Source: Streptomyces thinghirensis
Lineage (GTDB): Bacteria > Actinomycetota > Actinomycetia > Streptomycetales > Streptomycetaceae
NCBI GenBank assembly: GCA_021502835.1
Contig: JAKFGP010000049.1
Coordinates: 1-59,404 of the forward strand
Reading direction: 5' to 3'
Length of the DNA stretch: 59,404 bases
Positions 50,050 to 59,376 of the stretch are shown piece by piece. Made by a program: the position numbers and the translations under genes. How positions within the stretch are numbered: position 1 is the first letter of the stretch; every line of letters begins with the position of its first letter. The notes beneath the pieces are model-generated. The model saw only the letters and a program-made list of their open reading frames with translations. It was not told the DNA's origin and did no database searches.

Positions 50050-51044
50050 GCCAGGAACGCCAGCCTTTCGCGTCGTACGGGATGGAGGAAACCGGCACCG
50101 GACGCCCAGCGGGTCGTCTCGGCGAGCGCGAGGGTCGGTTGCGGCGGCGCCACTCGTTGCCCCTCCGGAGCCGGCGAGGTGCGGGGTGATCAGCGCGTTC
50201 CTCCACTCCCACAGCGGATGGTCCGGCGGCAGCACCTCGGGGTCGGTGACGTCCAGCACCGCCCGGATCCGCCCCTCCCGGACCGCGTCGGTGAGCGCCT
50301 CCTGCTCGACGACCGCCCGGCGTGGAGGTGTTGATCGCACGGCGTCCGCCCGGGCATGGCGTCGATCAGGGCACGGCGCCACCAGCCCGCGCGTCGTGGG
50401 CAGCAGCGGGGTGTGCACGCTGACGGTGTCGCAGCGCGCGAACAACTCCGGCAGCTCGACGCGTTCCACACCCAGCTCCGCCGGCGTCCGCGTCGCTGAC
50501 GTACGGGTCGTGCAGCAGGACGTCGATGTCGTGCGGCCGCAGCAGCTCGACGACCCGGCGGCCGATCAGCGAGGCCGACAGGATGCCCACCGTGCGGCGG
50601 TAGTTGCCGACGCCGCGCGGGGTGCGCAGCCAGTTGCCGCGCGTCCGGGACACCCGGGAAGTCGCGGGCCCGCTCCAGCACCCGCTTGCCGGTGAGCAGG
50701 ATCATCCCGAGCGTGTACTCGGCCACCGGCGGCGCGTTGGCCGCGGCGGCCGAGGAGACCTCGATCCCCGCTCCCAGCACGCGTCGGTGACATGCTCCGG
50801 CGGACACTGCCCGCCGTGTGCGCCACCACCGCCCGCAGTCTCGGTGCCGACCACCCAGCACTTCCCGCGCCCAGCGGGGGGCAGCCCCCAACCGGTGATC
50901 AACAGGTCCACGTCCGCCAGTACGGACTCGGCCCGCCCGGTGCGGTGAGGTCGTCAAGCATCGGGAACGGCGCCAGGTCGCAGACCCGGCGGAACGCGCC
51001 GAGGACTGGGGGTCGAGGACGGCCGATGCGGCGTCCGGGGACAT
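50046..51044 (-). CDS. D-isomer-specific 2-hydroxyacid dehydrogenase
   Basis: This is an NAD(P)-dependent dehydrogenase of about 330 aa, of the phosphoglycerate-dehydrogenase-like class. Blocks are AFRRVCDLAPFPMLDDLTAP, DVDLLITGWGLPPL and IEVSSAAAANAPPVAEYTLG with MILLTGKRVLERARDF. The coenzyme-binding start is TVGILSASLIGRRVVELLRP, a variant of the usual GxGxxG that may reflect a miscall. Next are HDIDVLLHDPYVSDADAAEL, CDTVSVHTPLLPTTRGLV and DVTDPEVLPPDHPLWEWRNA then LITPHLAGS with the catalytic His. The ATG at 51044 is the likely start. It is coupled to the DUF2264 gene by an ATGA overlap. The substrate is unknown but probably comes from the same sugar. Confidence 0.87.
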
Positions 51045-51099
51045 GCCACGGCGGCACGGGCCGGGACCCCACAGCCGGGGGTGTCGGGGGCGTACAGGG

Positions 51100-51978
51100 T
51101 CACCTTGACGGCTCCGGCGGTCAGCCCGCTCCGCCAGAAGCGCTGGAGCAGGACGAAGGCGAGGATGAGCGGCAGTACGGCGAGGGCAGCGAACCCGTGA
51201 TCACCACGGGGTAGTACTCCGGCGAGACGGACGCCGCGCTGTTCCACTCGTACAGGCCGAGACTGACGGGGTGTTGCGGTCCTGGTCGGACAGCATCACC
51301 ATGGGCAGGAAGAAGTTGTTCCAGATCGCGGTCAGCTGGAGAGGAAGACGGTGATCAGGCCGGGTCCGAGCATCCGGAGCGCCACCCGGGCGTACGTGGT
51401 CAGCTCGCCCGCCCCGTCCACGCGCGGCCGCCTCCAGCACCCCTCGTCGGGCACGTAGCCCCGCGCGAAGATACGGCCGAGGTAGACGCCGAACTGGGTT
51501 GAACAGCACCGGGATGAACACCGCCCAGAAGGTGTTGACCAGACCGGCCCTGGGGAGGCCATCAGTACAGCGGGCAGCGGCACGAGGACCGTCTGCGGCA
51601 CCATGACCGCCGCCAGCACCAGGCCGAACAGCTTCTCCTTGTGCCGGAAGCGGTACTTAGTCGAAGGCGTAGCCGCAGGCCACGCTCACCAGCGCGCCGA
51701 CGGCGGCAGCCCACCACCGCGTACAGCAGGCTGTTGACGTACCAGCGGCCGTACAGTCCGCCGTCCATGGCGAACAGGTCCGTGAGGTTCTGTCCGAAGG
51801 AGAAGTCGCTCAGGGAGAGCAGGTCGCTGCTGAACAGCGCGTCCCGGGTCTTCGTGGAGGCGAGCACCAGCCGCAGCACCGGCAGCAGCGTGTAGAGGAC
51901 GGAGATCGCGACGACCACGTTGACCGTCGCCCGGCCCAGCAGCCTCGGGCGGAGCAGGGAGCTGTCGGTGGCGCTCAT
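51100..51978 (-). CDS. Sugar ABC transporter permease, MalG/AraQ type
   Basis: This is the second membrane subunit of a sugar importer (carbohydrate uptake family 1). It has membrane segments VNVVVAISVLYTLLPVLRLV, YVNSLLYAVVGAAVGALVSV, GLVLAAVMVPQTVLVPLP, GLVNTFWAVFIPVLFNPFGV and LLAVLPLILAFVLLQRFW. The EAA loop that docks on the ATPase reads EVLEAARVDGAGELTTYARV with ALRMLGPGLIT. The ATG at 51978 overlaps the stop of the other permease. About 290 aa is normal. Shifts lie near 51700, 51655, 51560, 51500, 51445, 51425, 51340 and 51270. No ATPase gene is in the operon, as usual in Streptomyces where MsiK serves many importers. Confidence 0.9.
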
Positions 51979-52960
51979 CGGGCCTCCCTCGGAGTCGGCG
52001 CGGCTGGTGAAGCGGGTGACGCCGTAGGACAGGGCGATGGTGCACACCAGCAGGACCACCGAGGCGGCCGCCGCGGGGCTGTAGTTGTTTCGGGTGAAGG
52101 CCGCGTCGTAGATGTACATGCTCGGCGAGAAACGGGAGCTGACCATGGGGGAGGACTGGTTGAGCAGCATCGGCTCCGTGAACAGCTGAAGCGCCCAGAT
52201 CAGGGTGAAGATGGCGACCATGACGATCGAGGCCCGCACCAGAGGGTTTTCACCTGGAGCGCCGTGCGCACCGGCCCCGCACCGTCGACCACGGACGCCT
52301 CGATCACCTCGCGGGGAACGGCCTGCAGGGCGGCATAGAAGACCACCATGTTGTAGCCGAGGTTGCTCCACACGGCGATGTTCACGATGGACGGGACGAC
52401 CGTGGCACGCCCAGGAAGTCGATCGTGATGTCGCCCTGGGCGAAGAGTTCGATGACCGGGCTGATGCCGGGCGTGTACAGGTACAGCCAGATCAGCGCGG
52501 CGATGATGCCGGGCACCGCGTGCGGCAGGAACAGCGCGAGCTGGGCGAAGGCGCGCAGTCGGACCACGCCGGAGTCCAGCAGCAGGGCGAGGGCGAGCGC
52601 GCCCACGACCATCAGCGGGATGTAGATCAGGCAGTACAGCGCGACCGTGCCGAGCCCGCCGAGGAAGGTCGGGTCGGTGAGCACGGCCGCGTAGGAGCGC
52701 AGTCCGACGAAGACCTGGCGCTCGGGGCCGAAGCCGAGGGCCGGGCTGGTCGTCACTGAAGAAGCTCAGGTAGACGGCCGTGCCGACGGGGATCAGGAAG
52801 ACGGTGACCAAGCAGGGCGAAGAACGGCGTCATCAGGACGCCGGCGGCGGTCAGTTGCCGCCGCTTCGCCATCGCGGGCGCGCAGGCCGGACGCGGAGGG
52901 CGCCGGGGCGGTGGCGCGGGACGCGCCGGTCGGCACCCGGGGCTGGGTGGTCGTGGTCAT
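51975..52960 (-). CDS. Sugar ABC transporter permease, MalF/UgpA type
   Basis: This is the first membrane subunit of the sugar importer, about 325 aa. The N-terminus is Thr/Pro-rich (TTTTQPRVPTGASRATAPAP). Segments are VTVFLIPVGTAVYLSFFSDD, VALYCLIYIPLMVVGALALA, LALFLPHAVPGIIAALIWLY, VNIAVWSNLGYNMVVFYAAL and IVMVAIFTLIWALQLFTEPM. The EAA loop reads REVIEASVVDGAGPVRTALQ. RNNYSPAAAASVVLLVCTIA is the typical last helix region. The ATG at 52960 is the likely start, and the end shares ATGA with the next permease. Shifts lie near 52900, 52815, 52750, 52410 and 52240. Confidence 0.9.
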
Positions 52961-52986
52961 GGGGTGTCACCCTGCCTTTCGTCGGC

Positions 52987-54314
52987 TCAGGTGCTGTGCT
53001 GGGTGGTGGACAGGCCGAGGGCCTTGAGGTCGGGCATGGTGCCCCTCCTGCGCGGTGCGCAGCGACTCGACGAGGGACCCTGGCCCGCGCCGACGCGGGC
53101 GAAGGAGTCCTGCATGACCTTCTGGGTGGCGCTCATCCGCGGCCCCCACAGCCACTGCTCGCCGATCTTCTCGGCCTCCCGCTCGAACAGGGTGTAGATG
53201 TCCTGCCCGCCGTAGTACGACCGGTCGAAGGCGTCGCGGCCCACGGAGACCAGGCCGGGAGCGGCCGGGTACTGGCTGCTGGTGCCGCTGGAGAGCCGGG
53301 CGCGCAGGGCGTCGGGGTGGGACACCTGCCACTCGATGAACTCCATCGCGGCCTCGGGGTGGCGGTTGTCCTTGGTGACCGCGAAGGTCGAACCGCCGTG
53401 CGTGCCGACGGACGGGCTGCCGGTGTCCCACTGGGGCAGCGGCGCGATCCGCCACTGGCCCTTCTGCCCGGGCCGCGCGTTCATCTGGGCGCCGGCGTCC
53501 CAGGCGCCGCTGAGCCGGGTGAGGACCAGCCCGTTGCCGATCTGCGCGTCGGACTGCCTGCTCTCGACAGCGTTCACGAAGACGTCGTCCCGGTCGATGA
53601 GCCCCTGCCAGTAGTCCGCGACCCTCCGGGAGGAAGCGTCGGCGAGTGACACGTTCCAGGCGCCGCGCGAGGTGTCGAACCACTGGGCGCCCGCCTGCCA
53701 GGCGTAGCAGGCGAACTGCGTCATCCGTCGGTGGGGAACAGCACCAGCCGCCGGTCGGGCGCCTCGCGGCGCACGGTCGCGGCCTGCTCGGCGAACTCGT
53801 CCCAGGTGCGCGCGACCCTCAGCCCGTACTGGTCGAACAGGTCGGCGCGGTAGTGCATCACCATGGGCTCGACGTCCAGCGGTACGGCGAACACCCGGTC
53901 CTCCAAGGTGGTCAGCCCGAGCGCCCGAGGCAGCAGCTTCCGGCGCAGCCCGTCGCTGACGAGGTCGGTGATGTCACGGGCGACGCCGTCGATGGCGTAC
54001 CCCGGCACCTGCGGATACTCGATGGTGGCGACGTCGGGCGCGTTGCCCGCCCGGGCGGCGTTGCTGAGCTTGGCGTAACCGCCCTGCCCGGCCGGAGGAT
54101 CTGCTGGAAGTCCCCCGGATGTTCCGGTGGGTGCGGTTGAACGCGTCGACCACCTCCTGGCTGCCGCGCAGGGCGGACCAGAGGTGACGCGCGTGGTCGT
54201 GCTCGTGCGGGCCGACGAGGCGCCGTTCCCCCGCTGCGAGGCGCTCACGGCTCCTGTCGGGGGTACGGCGGCCATCGCGGCGAGCACGGACCGACGGCTG
54301 GGTCGTCCGGGCAT
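52987..54314 (-). CDS. Extracellular sugar-binding protein of the ABC importer
   Basis: This is the receptor of the sugar importer, a solute-binding protein family 1 member of about 435 aa. The N-terminus RPSRRSVLAAMAAVPPTGAV carries a twin-arginine-like export signal. Blocks are GGYAKLSNAARAGNAPDVAT, IEYPQVPGYAIDGVARDITD, DRVFAVPLDVEPMVMHYRAD, LFDQYGLRVARTWDEFAEQA, GNGLVLTRLSGAWDAGAQMN and GQWRIAPLPQWDTG. HGGSTFAVTKDNRHPEAAME then FIEWQVSHPDALRARLSSGT follow, with SATQKVMQDSFARVGAGQ near the end. It is the first gene of the operon. A palindromic AT-rich spacer separates it from the regulator gene. Shifts lie near 54245, 54105, 53720, 53080 and 53045. Confidence 0.9.
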
Positions 54315-54392
54315 GGCGCCTCCCGCGGCTCCTGCGGGTCCGCGTGGGTGCGGACGCGACTGTTCGGGACACGGGAATCCTGAACGCTCCGC

Positions 54393-54439
54393 CTCAAACG
54401 GTCAATAGATCGATCAGAAGAAAATAAAGCGATCAAACG
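54393..54439. promoter_or_regulatory. Repeated TCAAACG motifs around the sugar operon promoter
   Basis: CTCAAACG at 54393-54400 and ATCAAACG at 54432-54439 flank an AT-rich core (AGAAGAAAATAAAG) upstream of the binding-protein gene. A third copy lies in opposite orientation (CGTTTGAG at 55574-55581) just upstream of the regulator gene itself. Their placement suggests operator sites of the DeoR/LacI-type regulator encoded between them. Confidence 0.55.
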
Positions 54440-54440
54440 C

Positions 54441-55549
54441 TCACACGGTCGGGCGGTCGGTCGGACGGTCCGTCGATCCGCGCACCATCGGCCGCGGCAG
54501 CAACTCCACCCGCCGGCCCGGCCGGCTGCCGGGCACCTCGGACAGCCGCTGGAGCAGTAATTCCGCGGCCGTGCGCCCGACCTCGGTCTTCGGCGGCGAC
54601 ACGGCCGTCAGCGGCGACGAGCCCAGCCCGGCCACGACATCGTCGTACGCCACGACCGAGCAGTCCTCCGGCACCCGTACCGCTTCCTCCGCCAGCCGCT
54701 GGACGATCATCTAGCGCGTCCGTCGCCGTGCAGCACCGTGGCCGTCGCGCCCACCTTGCGCATCAGCGCCGGCAACTCGGCCGTCTCGTCCGCCGCGTAC
54801 GGCCCGTCGGCCCCGCGCGCCCGGCGCGACGAGCGTCCACGCCCACTGCTCCACCAGCGGATGCGCCTCGGCTATCTCGGCGAGGCGGCACGCAGCGAGC
54901 GCGCGGTGGGGGTTGTCGTGGCAGCGTGGCGAACACGATGCGCCGGTGACCGAGCCCCACCAGGTGCTCCACGGCCAGCTGCGCGCCGTACCAGTGGTCC
55001 GAGCACACGAGTCCAGCGCGCAGCGCGCCGCCGCGCCACGGGCGGCGCTCCATCAGCACCGTCGGCACCCCGAGCGCGGCGAGCCACTCGTGGTCGGCCT
55101 CCTCCTCGGCCCGGCCGCGCCAGCGGGGGCGACCAGCAGTCCGTGCGCCCGTCCGCCAGTGCCCGCTCCACCAGCGGGCGTTCGGCGCCGGACGCCTGCG
55201 CGAGGTGCGCAGGGCTACGCGCACCCCGGCGTCCTCCAGGACGGTGCGGCGCCGTGCAGCGCCTCGGTGAGGTAACAGGCGCCGCACCGGGACCACCACG
55301 GCCACCCGGTCCCCGGCCGCCGCAGCCGACGCGGCCGTGTCGGGAGGATGCCTCCTCGGCGGCCAGGGCGGACCGGACGACACCGTGGCCGCCGCTCAGC
55401 CTGCCCTCCCGCGTCAGCTCCTCCACGTCACGGTGCACCGTCACCACGGAGACCTGCAGCTCGTCGGCGAGATCGCGCACCCGCGCGGTACCGCGCGCCT
55501 GGACTGCCGCCAGAATTCGTCGGCGCCCGAGATCGACCGGCTCCCGCAT
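54441..55549 (-). CDS. Transcriptional regulator: DeoR-type HTH with LacI-type sugar-binding domain
   Basis: This is a regulator of about 365 aa. The N-terminal domain is a DeoR/GntR-like winged helix: EPVDLGRRRILAAVQARGTA, RVRDLADELQVSVVTVHRDV and EELTREGRLSGGHGVVRS, not the LacI HTH. The remainder is a LacI-family periplasmic-binding-like effector domain, with WYGAQLAVEHLVGLGHRRIV, VPEDCSVVAYDDVVAGLGSS and PLTAVSPPKTEVGRTAAELL then LQRLSEVPGSRPGRRVELLP. Such hybrids are common in Streptomyces next to sugar ABC operons. The ATG at 55549 is clear; the stop is at 54441. It is upstream of and on the same strand as the operon, and probably represses it until a sugar ligand binds. Confidence 0.85.
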
Positions 55550-55647
55550 CAGGCCTCCCCACCCGAGAATGTTCGTTTGAGCGATTCGCTGTCATCATAG
55601 CGATCGCTCGTCTCGGGTGCGCTCCGCCTTCCGGCCCGGGCAGGTGG

Positions 55648-55980
55648 TCAATACGGTTCCGGTCCGCGAGGAGCGGTCCCAGGGGGCCCAGATTGAGGTT
55701 CAGGTCGAGCAGCCCAGGGCCGTGCTGTGCGCACAGGTCGTCCATGCGCTCGTCGAGCAGCATGAGCCGTGCCGAGCCGGTCCTCCTGCTCCGTGCTCAG
55801 CGTGCCCTCGTCGAAGCGGCGCACCGCCTGGCGTTCCATGAGCTGGCGAAGCAACTCCACGACGGTGAGGACCAGGCGGCTAGGCCGTCGTGACCCGTTC
55901 GGGGTCCAGGTTGAGGGCGTGCCCGGGGCGCGGCCGCAGCCCTCCGCTGTCCGGCCAGGGGCGGGCACCCGCTCGTTCAC
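55648..55980 (-). CDS. gvpK: Gas vesicle protein GvpK
   Basis: This is a small helical gas-vesicle accessory protein of about 110 aa. Its blocks are GLRPRPGHALNLDPERV, KLVLTVVELLRQLMERQAVR with RFDEGTLSTEQEDRLGTAL, then MLLDERMDDLCAQHGLALED and LNLDLGPLGPLL at the end, as in GvpK of other actinobacteria. The start is the GTG at 55980 overlapping the gvpS stop, and the end at 55648 needs one shift. Shifts lie near 55965, 55885, 55770 and 55705. It is the last gene of the operon, facing the regulator gene across about 100 bases. Confidence 0.88.
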   Translation of the reverse strand: MNERVPAPGRTAEGCGRAPGTPSTWTPNGSRRPSRLVLTVVELLRQLMERQAVRRFDEGTLSTEQEDRLGTAHAARRAHGRPVRTARPWAARPEPQSGPPGTAPRGPEPY

Positions 55981-56200
55981 CGACGACAGCAGGGCCTGCA
56001 GGGAGATCCGCACCAGCGGCACGTCGGCGATCGCCAGAACCAGGTCGCCGCCGACGACGACACCGGTCGCCAACACCCGGTCGAGGAGGTCGACCAGGGG
56101 CACCCCCACCGGTGCGTACGGTTCCGGTCCGCCCCAGGCACGGGGGCCGGGCCCGGCGTACGGGTGTCCGGGGAGGTCCTGAGCGGGCCTCCCTTTTCAT
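55977..56200 (-). CDS. gvpS: GvpA-fold small gas vesicle protein (GvpS type)
   Basis: This is a protein of about 75 aa with a short variable N-terminus (YAGPGPRAWGGPEPYAPVG), then the GvpA-family core VPLVDLLDRVLATGVVVGGD with LVLAIADVPLVRISLQALL, which differs from GvpJ in lacking the NLADILERVLDKG form. In Streptomyces gvp clusters this second GvpA-like gene is called gvpS. It starts at the ATG at 56200, overlapping the gvpL stop (ATGA), and ends at a GTGA overlap with gvpK. Shifts lie near 56165 and 55990. Such GvpA-like proteins probably form or cap the vesicle tip. Confidence 0.82.
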
Positions 56201-57062
56201 GGGGCGCTGTTCCGTGCGGTTCGGTTCCGTGACGTCCGGGGTCAGCGGCGTCCGCCGGGCCTCGTCCCAGCGGGCGAAGGAGTACGGGATCCACGCCTCG
56301 AGGCGCTGACCTCGACGCCGTGTGCCGCTGTCGGCGGTGAGCTGGGCCAGGGCGTGCTTGAAGGCGGCGCTCTCCGCGTCCTCCACCAGGTAGGCGATAT
56401 TGATCAGTTGGTGGGCGCGCTCGGCCTTGTCAGCCCCCTGCCTGCGGGCGGTGCCGCGTCGTCGACGGCGTACCGCCGCAGCTCCGCGTCGACGGCCTTC
56501 GCCTCGGCCAGGCCTCCCGTGCGCGTCCTGCCGGTCATGCCGCCGTGCGCTGGCCCGGCTGAGGTAGGCCGCCCACGCGCGCCCGCGCCGGTACCGGAGT
56601 CGGCAGGGTGGCCGTGGGGGCGGTGGCGTTCGCCGCGCCGTCGGCGGCGTGTACCTTCACCGCCCATTCCGTACGGCCCCGGAGACGGTCGAGCAGCGCG
56701 CTCAGCACCGCTTCCCGGGCGGTGACGGCCTGCTCAAGGCCCGGTCGCCGCGTAGAGCAGGGTCGCCATCGGCAGCGGAACGACCAGGCCTCGCCGGCCG
56801 CGGCTCGACGCCCCGGTGATGGGCACGGGCGCAGCGTTCGAGGTCGTCGGGCCGGTTGGCTGCTCCGCCAGCGCCTCCTCGTCGAACAGCGCCGCGGGGA
56901 CGTCCTGGACGACCAGGCACAGGCCGCCCGCGCGCAGCATCGCGCAGCGGACTGCTCTCTCGTGGCCGGTCGCCGCCGCCACGCGGCGAGGTCCGGCGGA
57001 GTGCGGGTGACGGCGAACGCGCAGACGAGGACGGGGCCGCCGGTCCGGCAGGGAACGTTCAC
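56197..57062 (-). CDS. gvpL: Gas vesicle protein GvpL/GvpF family
   Basis: This is a gas-vesicle accessory protein of the GvpL/F family, about 285 aa, thought to chaperone GvpA assembly. The start GTG at 57062 overlaps the gvpJ stop (GTGA). Segments are LVCAFAVTRTPPDLAA, GGLCLVVQDVPAALFDEEAL, VVPLPMATLLYAATG, QAVTAREAVLSALLDRLRGR and TEWAVKVHAADGAANATAPT. A C-terminal conserved region is LINIAYLVEDAESAAFKHAL with AQLTADSGTR and WIPYSFA near the end. The ending closely matches the family's GPWxPYSFA pattern. Shifts lie near 56950, 56860, 56740, 56555, 56430 and 56305. It lies in a fully coupled gvpJ-L-S-K tail. Confidence 0.83.
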
Positions 57063-57399
57063 CGGGCGTACCCTGCGTCCTCGGCGGTCCTCCAGGGCGT
57101 CCAGCCGCGCCCGCAACCGTCTGCTCTCGGTGGCGCGGCCTCGCAGCGGCCCTGACGAAAGCGGGCGCCGGGTCGGTCTCCCCCACCAGCCGATGCCCGC
57201 CTTCTTCTGCGTCCACCGAGGCGATGAACAGGCGCAGGCGGATGGTGAGCAGTTCGATGTCGAGCAGGTCGGACCTTGATGTCGTCGGTGATGACGATGC
57301 CTTGTCGAGGACCCGTTCGAGCAGGTCGGCGAGGTTGCCGGTGACAGGCGCGTACGGCTGTGTCTCCGGGCTCGCGAACCGGTGGTCGACGTCTGTCAC
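57059..57399 (-). CDS. gvpJ: GvpA-fold gas vesicle protein GvpJ
   Basis: This is a protein of about 113 aa with the gas-vesicle core GNLADLLERVLDKGIVITDD then IKVDLLDIELLTIRLRLFIA and SVD. This is very close to GvpA but with longer flanks, as in GvpJ. A C-terminal helix, NRRLRARLDALED, is added. The GTG start at 57399 follows GGGAGTG. Shifts lie near 57300, 57275, 57200 and 57150. It ends with a GTGA overlap to gvpL. GvpJ is a minor structural protein, probably forming the nucleation cone. Confidence 0.85.
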
Positions 57400-57417
57400 T
57401 GCACACTCCCGGCCGCG

Positions 57418-58350
57418 TCAGCGATGCGGGCGGGCACGTTCGTCGTCCTCATACGCCTCGTCCTCGTCGTCGTACTCACCGTCCTCGTCCTCGTCGTCGT
57501 ACTCGGAGCCTTCCTCGCCGTCTTCGTACTGGCGTCGTCGTCCTCATCGGCGTCCTCGGGAGCCTTGATGTCGTCGTCGAGGCGTTCTCCCCCTCCAGTG
57601 CTTCCTCGTGGCTGGTACGACCTCGCCGTCGCGGATCTCGCCGCGGCCAGCCCTCCACCTCTCGTCGCCCAACAGGGTCACGGCGCGCGAAGTGCTCAGA
57701 TCAAGCCGCAGCCGCCTGGGTGGCGCAGAGGTTGCCGGTCTCTCGAAGAAGCCCGCCGGGTAGTACTCGACGACCAAGACGACCCGGGTGAGCCGGGGCG
57801 CTGGGGCCCGTGGAACGACCGCTCCCGCCGGTACTGCCCTTGGCGCTCCCTGGAGGTCCAGACGATCTGGCCACTGTCGGGAACCCAAGGTTCCTGGACG
57901 GTCGCCTTCCAACTGCGGCTCGAAGGACTGACCTTGACGTTCCAGTCGGACGTCACCTCGTCGTTGGTGCTGAGCGCTGCGAACGCCCTTGGTGAAGCCA
58001 CTGAAGTCCCGAGCTGCGTCCAGTGGTCGTAGACGGTGCGCAGGGGGACGCCGATGTCGACGGTCTCCATGATGTGCGTCGCCTTGACACCGCCGCTGCT
58101 GCTCCCGGAGCCCCCCCGACCGCCGGAACCACCCCCACCGCCTGAGCCACCGCCACCGTCGGAATCACCCCACCGCCGGAGCCACCGCCCTCGGCGGATT
58201 CGGGTCAGGCGGCCCGTCAGGCCCCCGGATGCGTTCCCCGCCTTGCCGACGAGGCTGCGCCCCCGTGGCGGAGAGTGCAGCTGCCGAGAGTGTCCTTGAG
58301 ATCGCCGAAGGGTTAGGGTCCGGGTCGTCGCCCTGCCGGTCGGGGGTCAT
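57418..58350 (-). CDS. SRPBCC-family protein of the gas-vesicle cluster
   Basis: This is a protein of about 310 aa found in Streptomyces gas-vesicle clusters (possibly the gene called gvpZ; unchecked). An N-terminal region (DDPDPNP, LKDTLGSCTLRHGGA) is followed by a Gly/Ser-rich linker around 58090-58170. Then comes a SRPBCC (START-like) domain, HIMETVDIGVPLRTVYDHWT with QLGDFSGFTKGVRS, NDEVTSDWNVKV, RVVLVVEYYPAGFFE and VTLLGDEEVEGW. The tail is an extremely acidic stretch (DEDEDGEYDDEDEAYEDDER). The START fold binds hydrophobic ligands; here it may act in membrane or vesicle remodelling. The start ATG at 58350 overlaps the stop of the previous gene. Shifts lie near 58185, 57985, 57940, 57870, 57820 and 57575. 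Confidence 0.78.
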
Positions 58351-58914
58351 CCGCGCTCACCCCGGGCCGGCCCGAGCCCATGGTCTTCTTCGAAGCGGCA
58401 TCGGTCTTCTTGGCTGTCTTCTTCGCGGTCTTCGCGGTCTTCTTCGCAGCCCTTGGGGGAGGTGCCGCCTTGCGCGGGGAGCCTTCTCGGCCGTCTTCCG
58501 GGCGGCGCCGGCGCGGGCCGCCGCCGCGCCTCCTTCCAGCCCTCCTCGTCGAAGTAGGCGTCCCCGTCCGGCCCCGTGGTCCCCGTCGCTCCCTCGTAGC
58601 CGCCGTCGTCCCGTCGGCCCGCGCCGGTGAGCGCGTCGGTCCGGCTCTTAGGGTGTCCCCTGTAGGCCGGTGATTCTGCTCGCCGCGGCGGTGACGGCGT
58701 GCGCCCGGCGGTCAGCAACTCGCCGCGCACCTGGTCCGTCAGCTCCTGGAGCTGCGGTGCTCTCCGCTGGAGACCGGCCAGGCCCTGGGACAGCACCTGG
58801 CCGGGGGACAGGGCCGATGCGCCGGCCCATGAGGTACGAAGCCCACCACGAAGGCGAGTTTCGCTCTTCTTCGTGCGGCCCAGGAGATACCCAGTTCGCC
58901 ACGGTTGCCGCCAT
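58347..58914 (-). CDS. Gas-vesicle accessory protein with Lys/Ala-rich tail (GvpY-like)
   Basis: This is a protein of about 185 aa that resembles a gene present in Streptomyces gvp clusters, sometimes wrongly called DNA primase. The N-terminus has a short hydrophobic stretch around GYLLGRTKK and LAFVVGF. The middle has GQVLSQGLAGLQR, PQLQELTDQVRGELLTAGR and a disordered Gly/Asp-rich part (YEGATGTTGPDGDAYFDEEG). The C-terminus is a Lys/Ala-rich repeat (KTAEKAPRKA, AAKKTAKTAKKTAKK), reminiscent of nucleic-acid or membrane-binding tails. The ATG at 58914 is the best start; shifts lie near 58880, 58830, 58660, 58620 and 58500. The stop overlaps the SRPBCC gene start (ATGA). Confidence 0.72.
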
Positions 58915-59204
58915 GGTCGCCTTGCGGTCCGAAGTACGTGCCCTTCTGCGCTCGATCCACGGTTGGGTGGTGCGGCCAGGCCGGTACGGTTGTTCGAGGA
59001 TGGTGAGCAGGCGCTGGCCCTCCCGTTCGAAGGCCGCCCGTCGATGGCGCCTCGTCCAGGGTTCTGCTGAGGTGCGGCCAGACGCGCCTGGACGGCGCGC
59101 GGGTCGCAGGTCTGGCGCCTGGCCTCCTGGAGCAGGTGGTCGGCGATCCACGCCGTGCCGCGCACCGGGGCCAGGGCAGACAGGAGACCGCTCACGATGC
59201 CCAC
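58915..59204 (-). CDS. gvpG: Gas vesicle protein GvpG
   Basis: This is a small helical accessory protein of about 85-95 aa. The N-terminus GIVSGLLSALAPVRGTAWIA then DHLLQEARRQTCDPRAVQAR is the GvpG hallmark (GLxSGLLxxPLAPVRGxxWxA). A helix RAAFEREGQRLLTILEQPY forms the second part. It starts at the GTG at 59204, which overlaps the end of gvpF. The exact end is unclear because of shifts near 59070 and 59045, and no in-frame stop is seen before the next start at 58914. GvpG interacts with GvpF/L-type proteins during vesicle assembly. Confidence 0.75.
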
Positions 59205-59376
59205 CGCGTCACCGCCCGGCCGGCGTGGGACGGGGTCGACTGGCCGTAGCACGGCAGGGGCCCAGTGACGCTGAGTGCCAGCCGGTCCCCGCAGTCACGT
59301 GCCCCTGTACGTCCACCCGCTTGCCGCAATCGCCGCTCGTCGGTGGAGCGCAGCAGGAACGACGCGCTCAGCACCT
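59192..59376 (-). CDS. gvpF: Gas vesicle protein GvpF, C-terminal fragment (cut by read end)
   Basis: This is the last 60 residues of a GvpF/L-type protein: LSASFLLRSTDERRLRQAVD, a shifted middle, then DCGDRLALSVTGPLPCYGQS. The final block matches the GPLPPYSF-like ending of GvpF. The fragment stops where adapter sequence begins (59377). The upstream genes of the cluster, including the main shell gene gvpA and gvpO, would lie beyond this end. It overlaps the start of gvpG by about a dozen bases. Confidence 0.7.
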
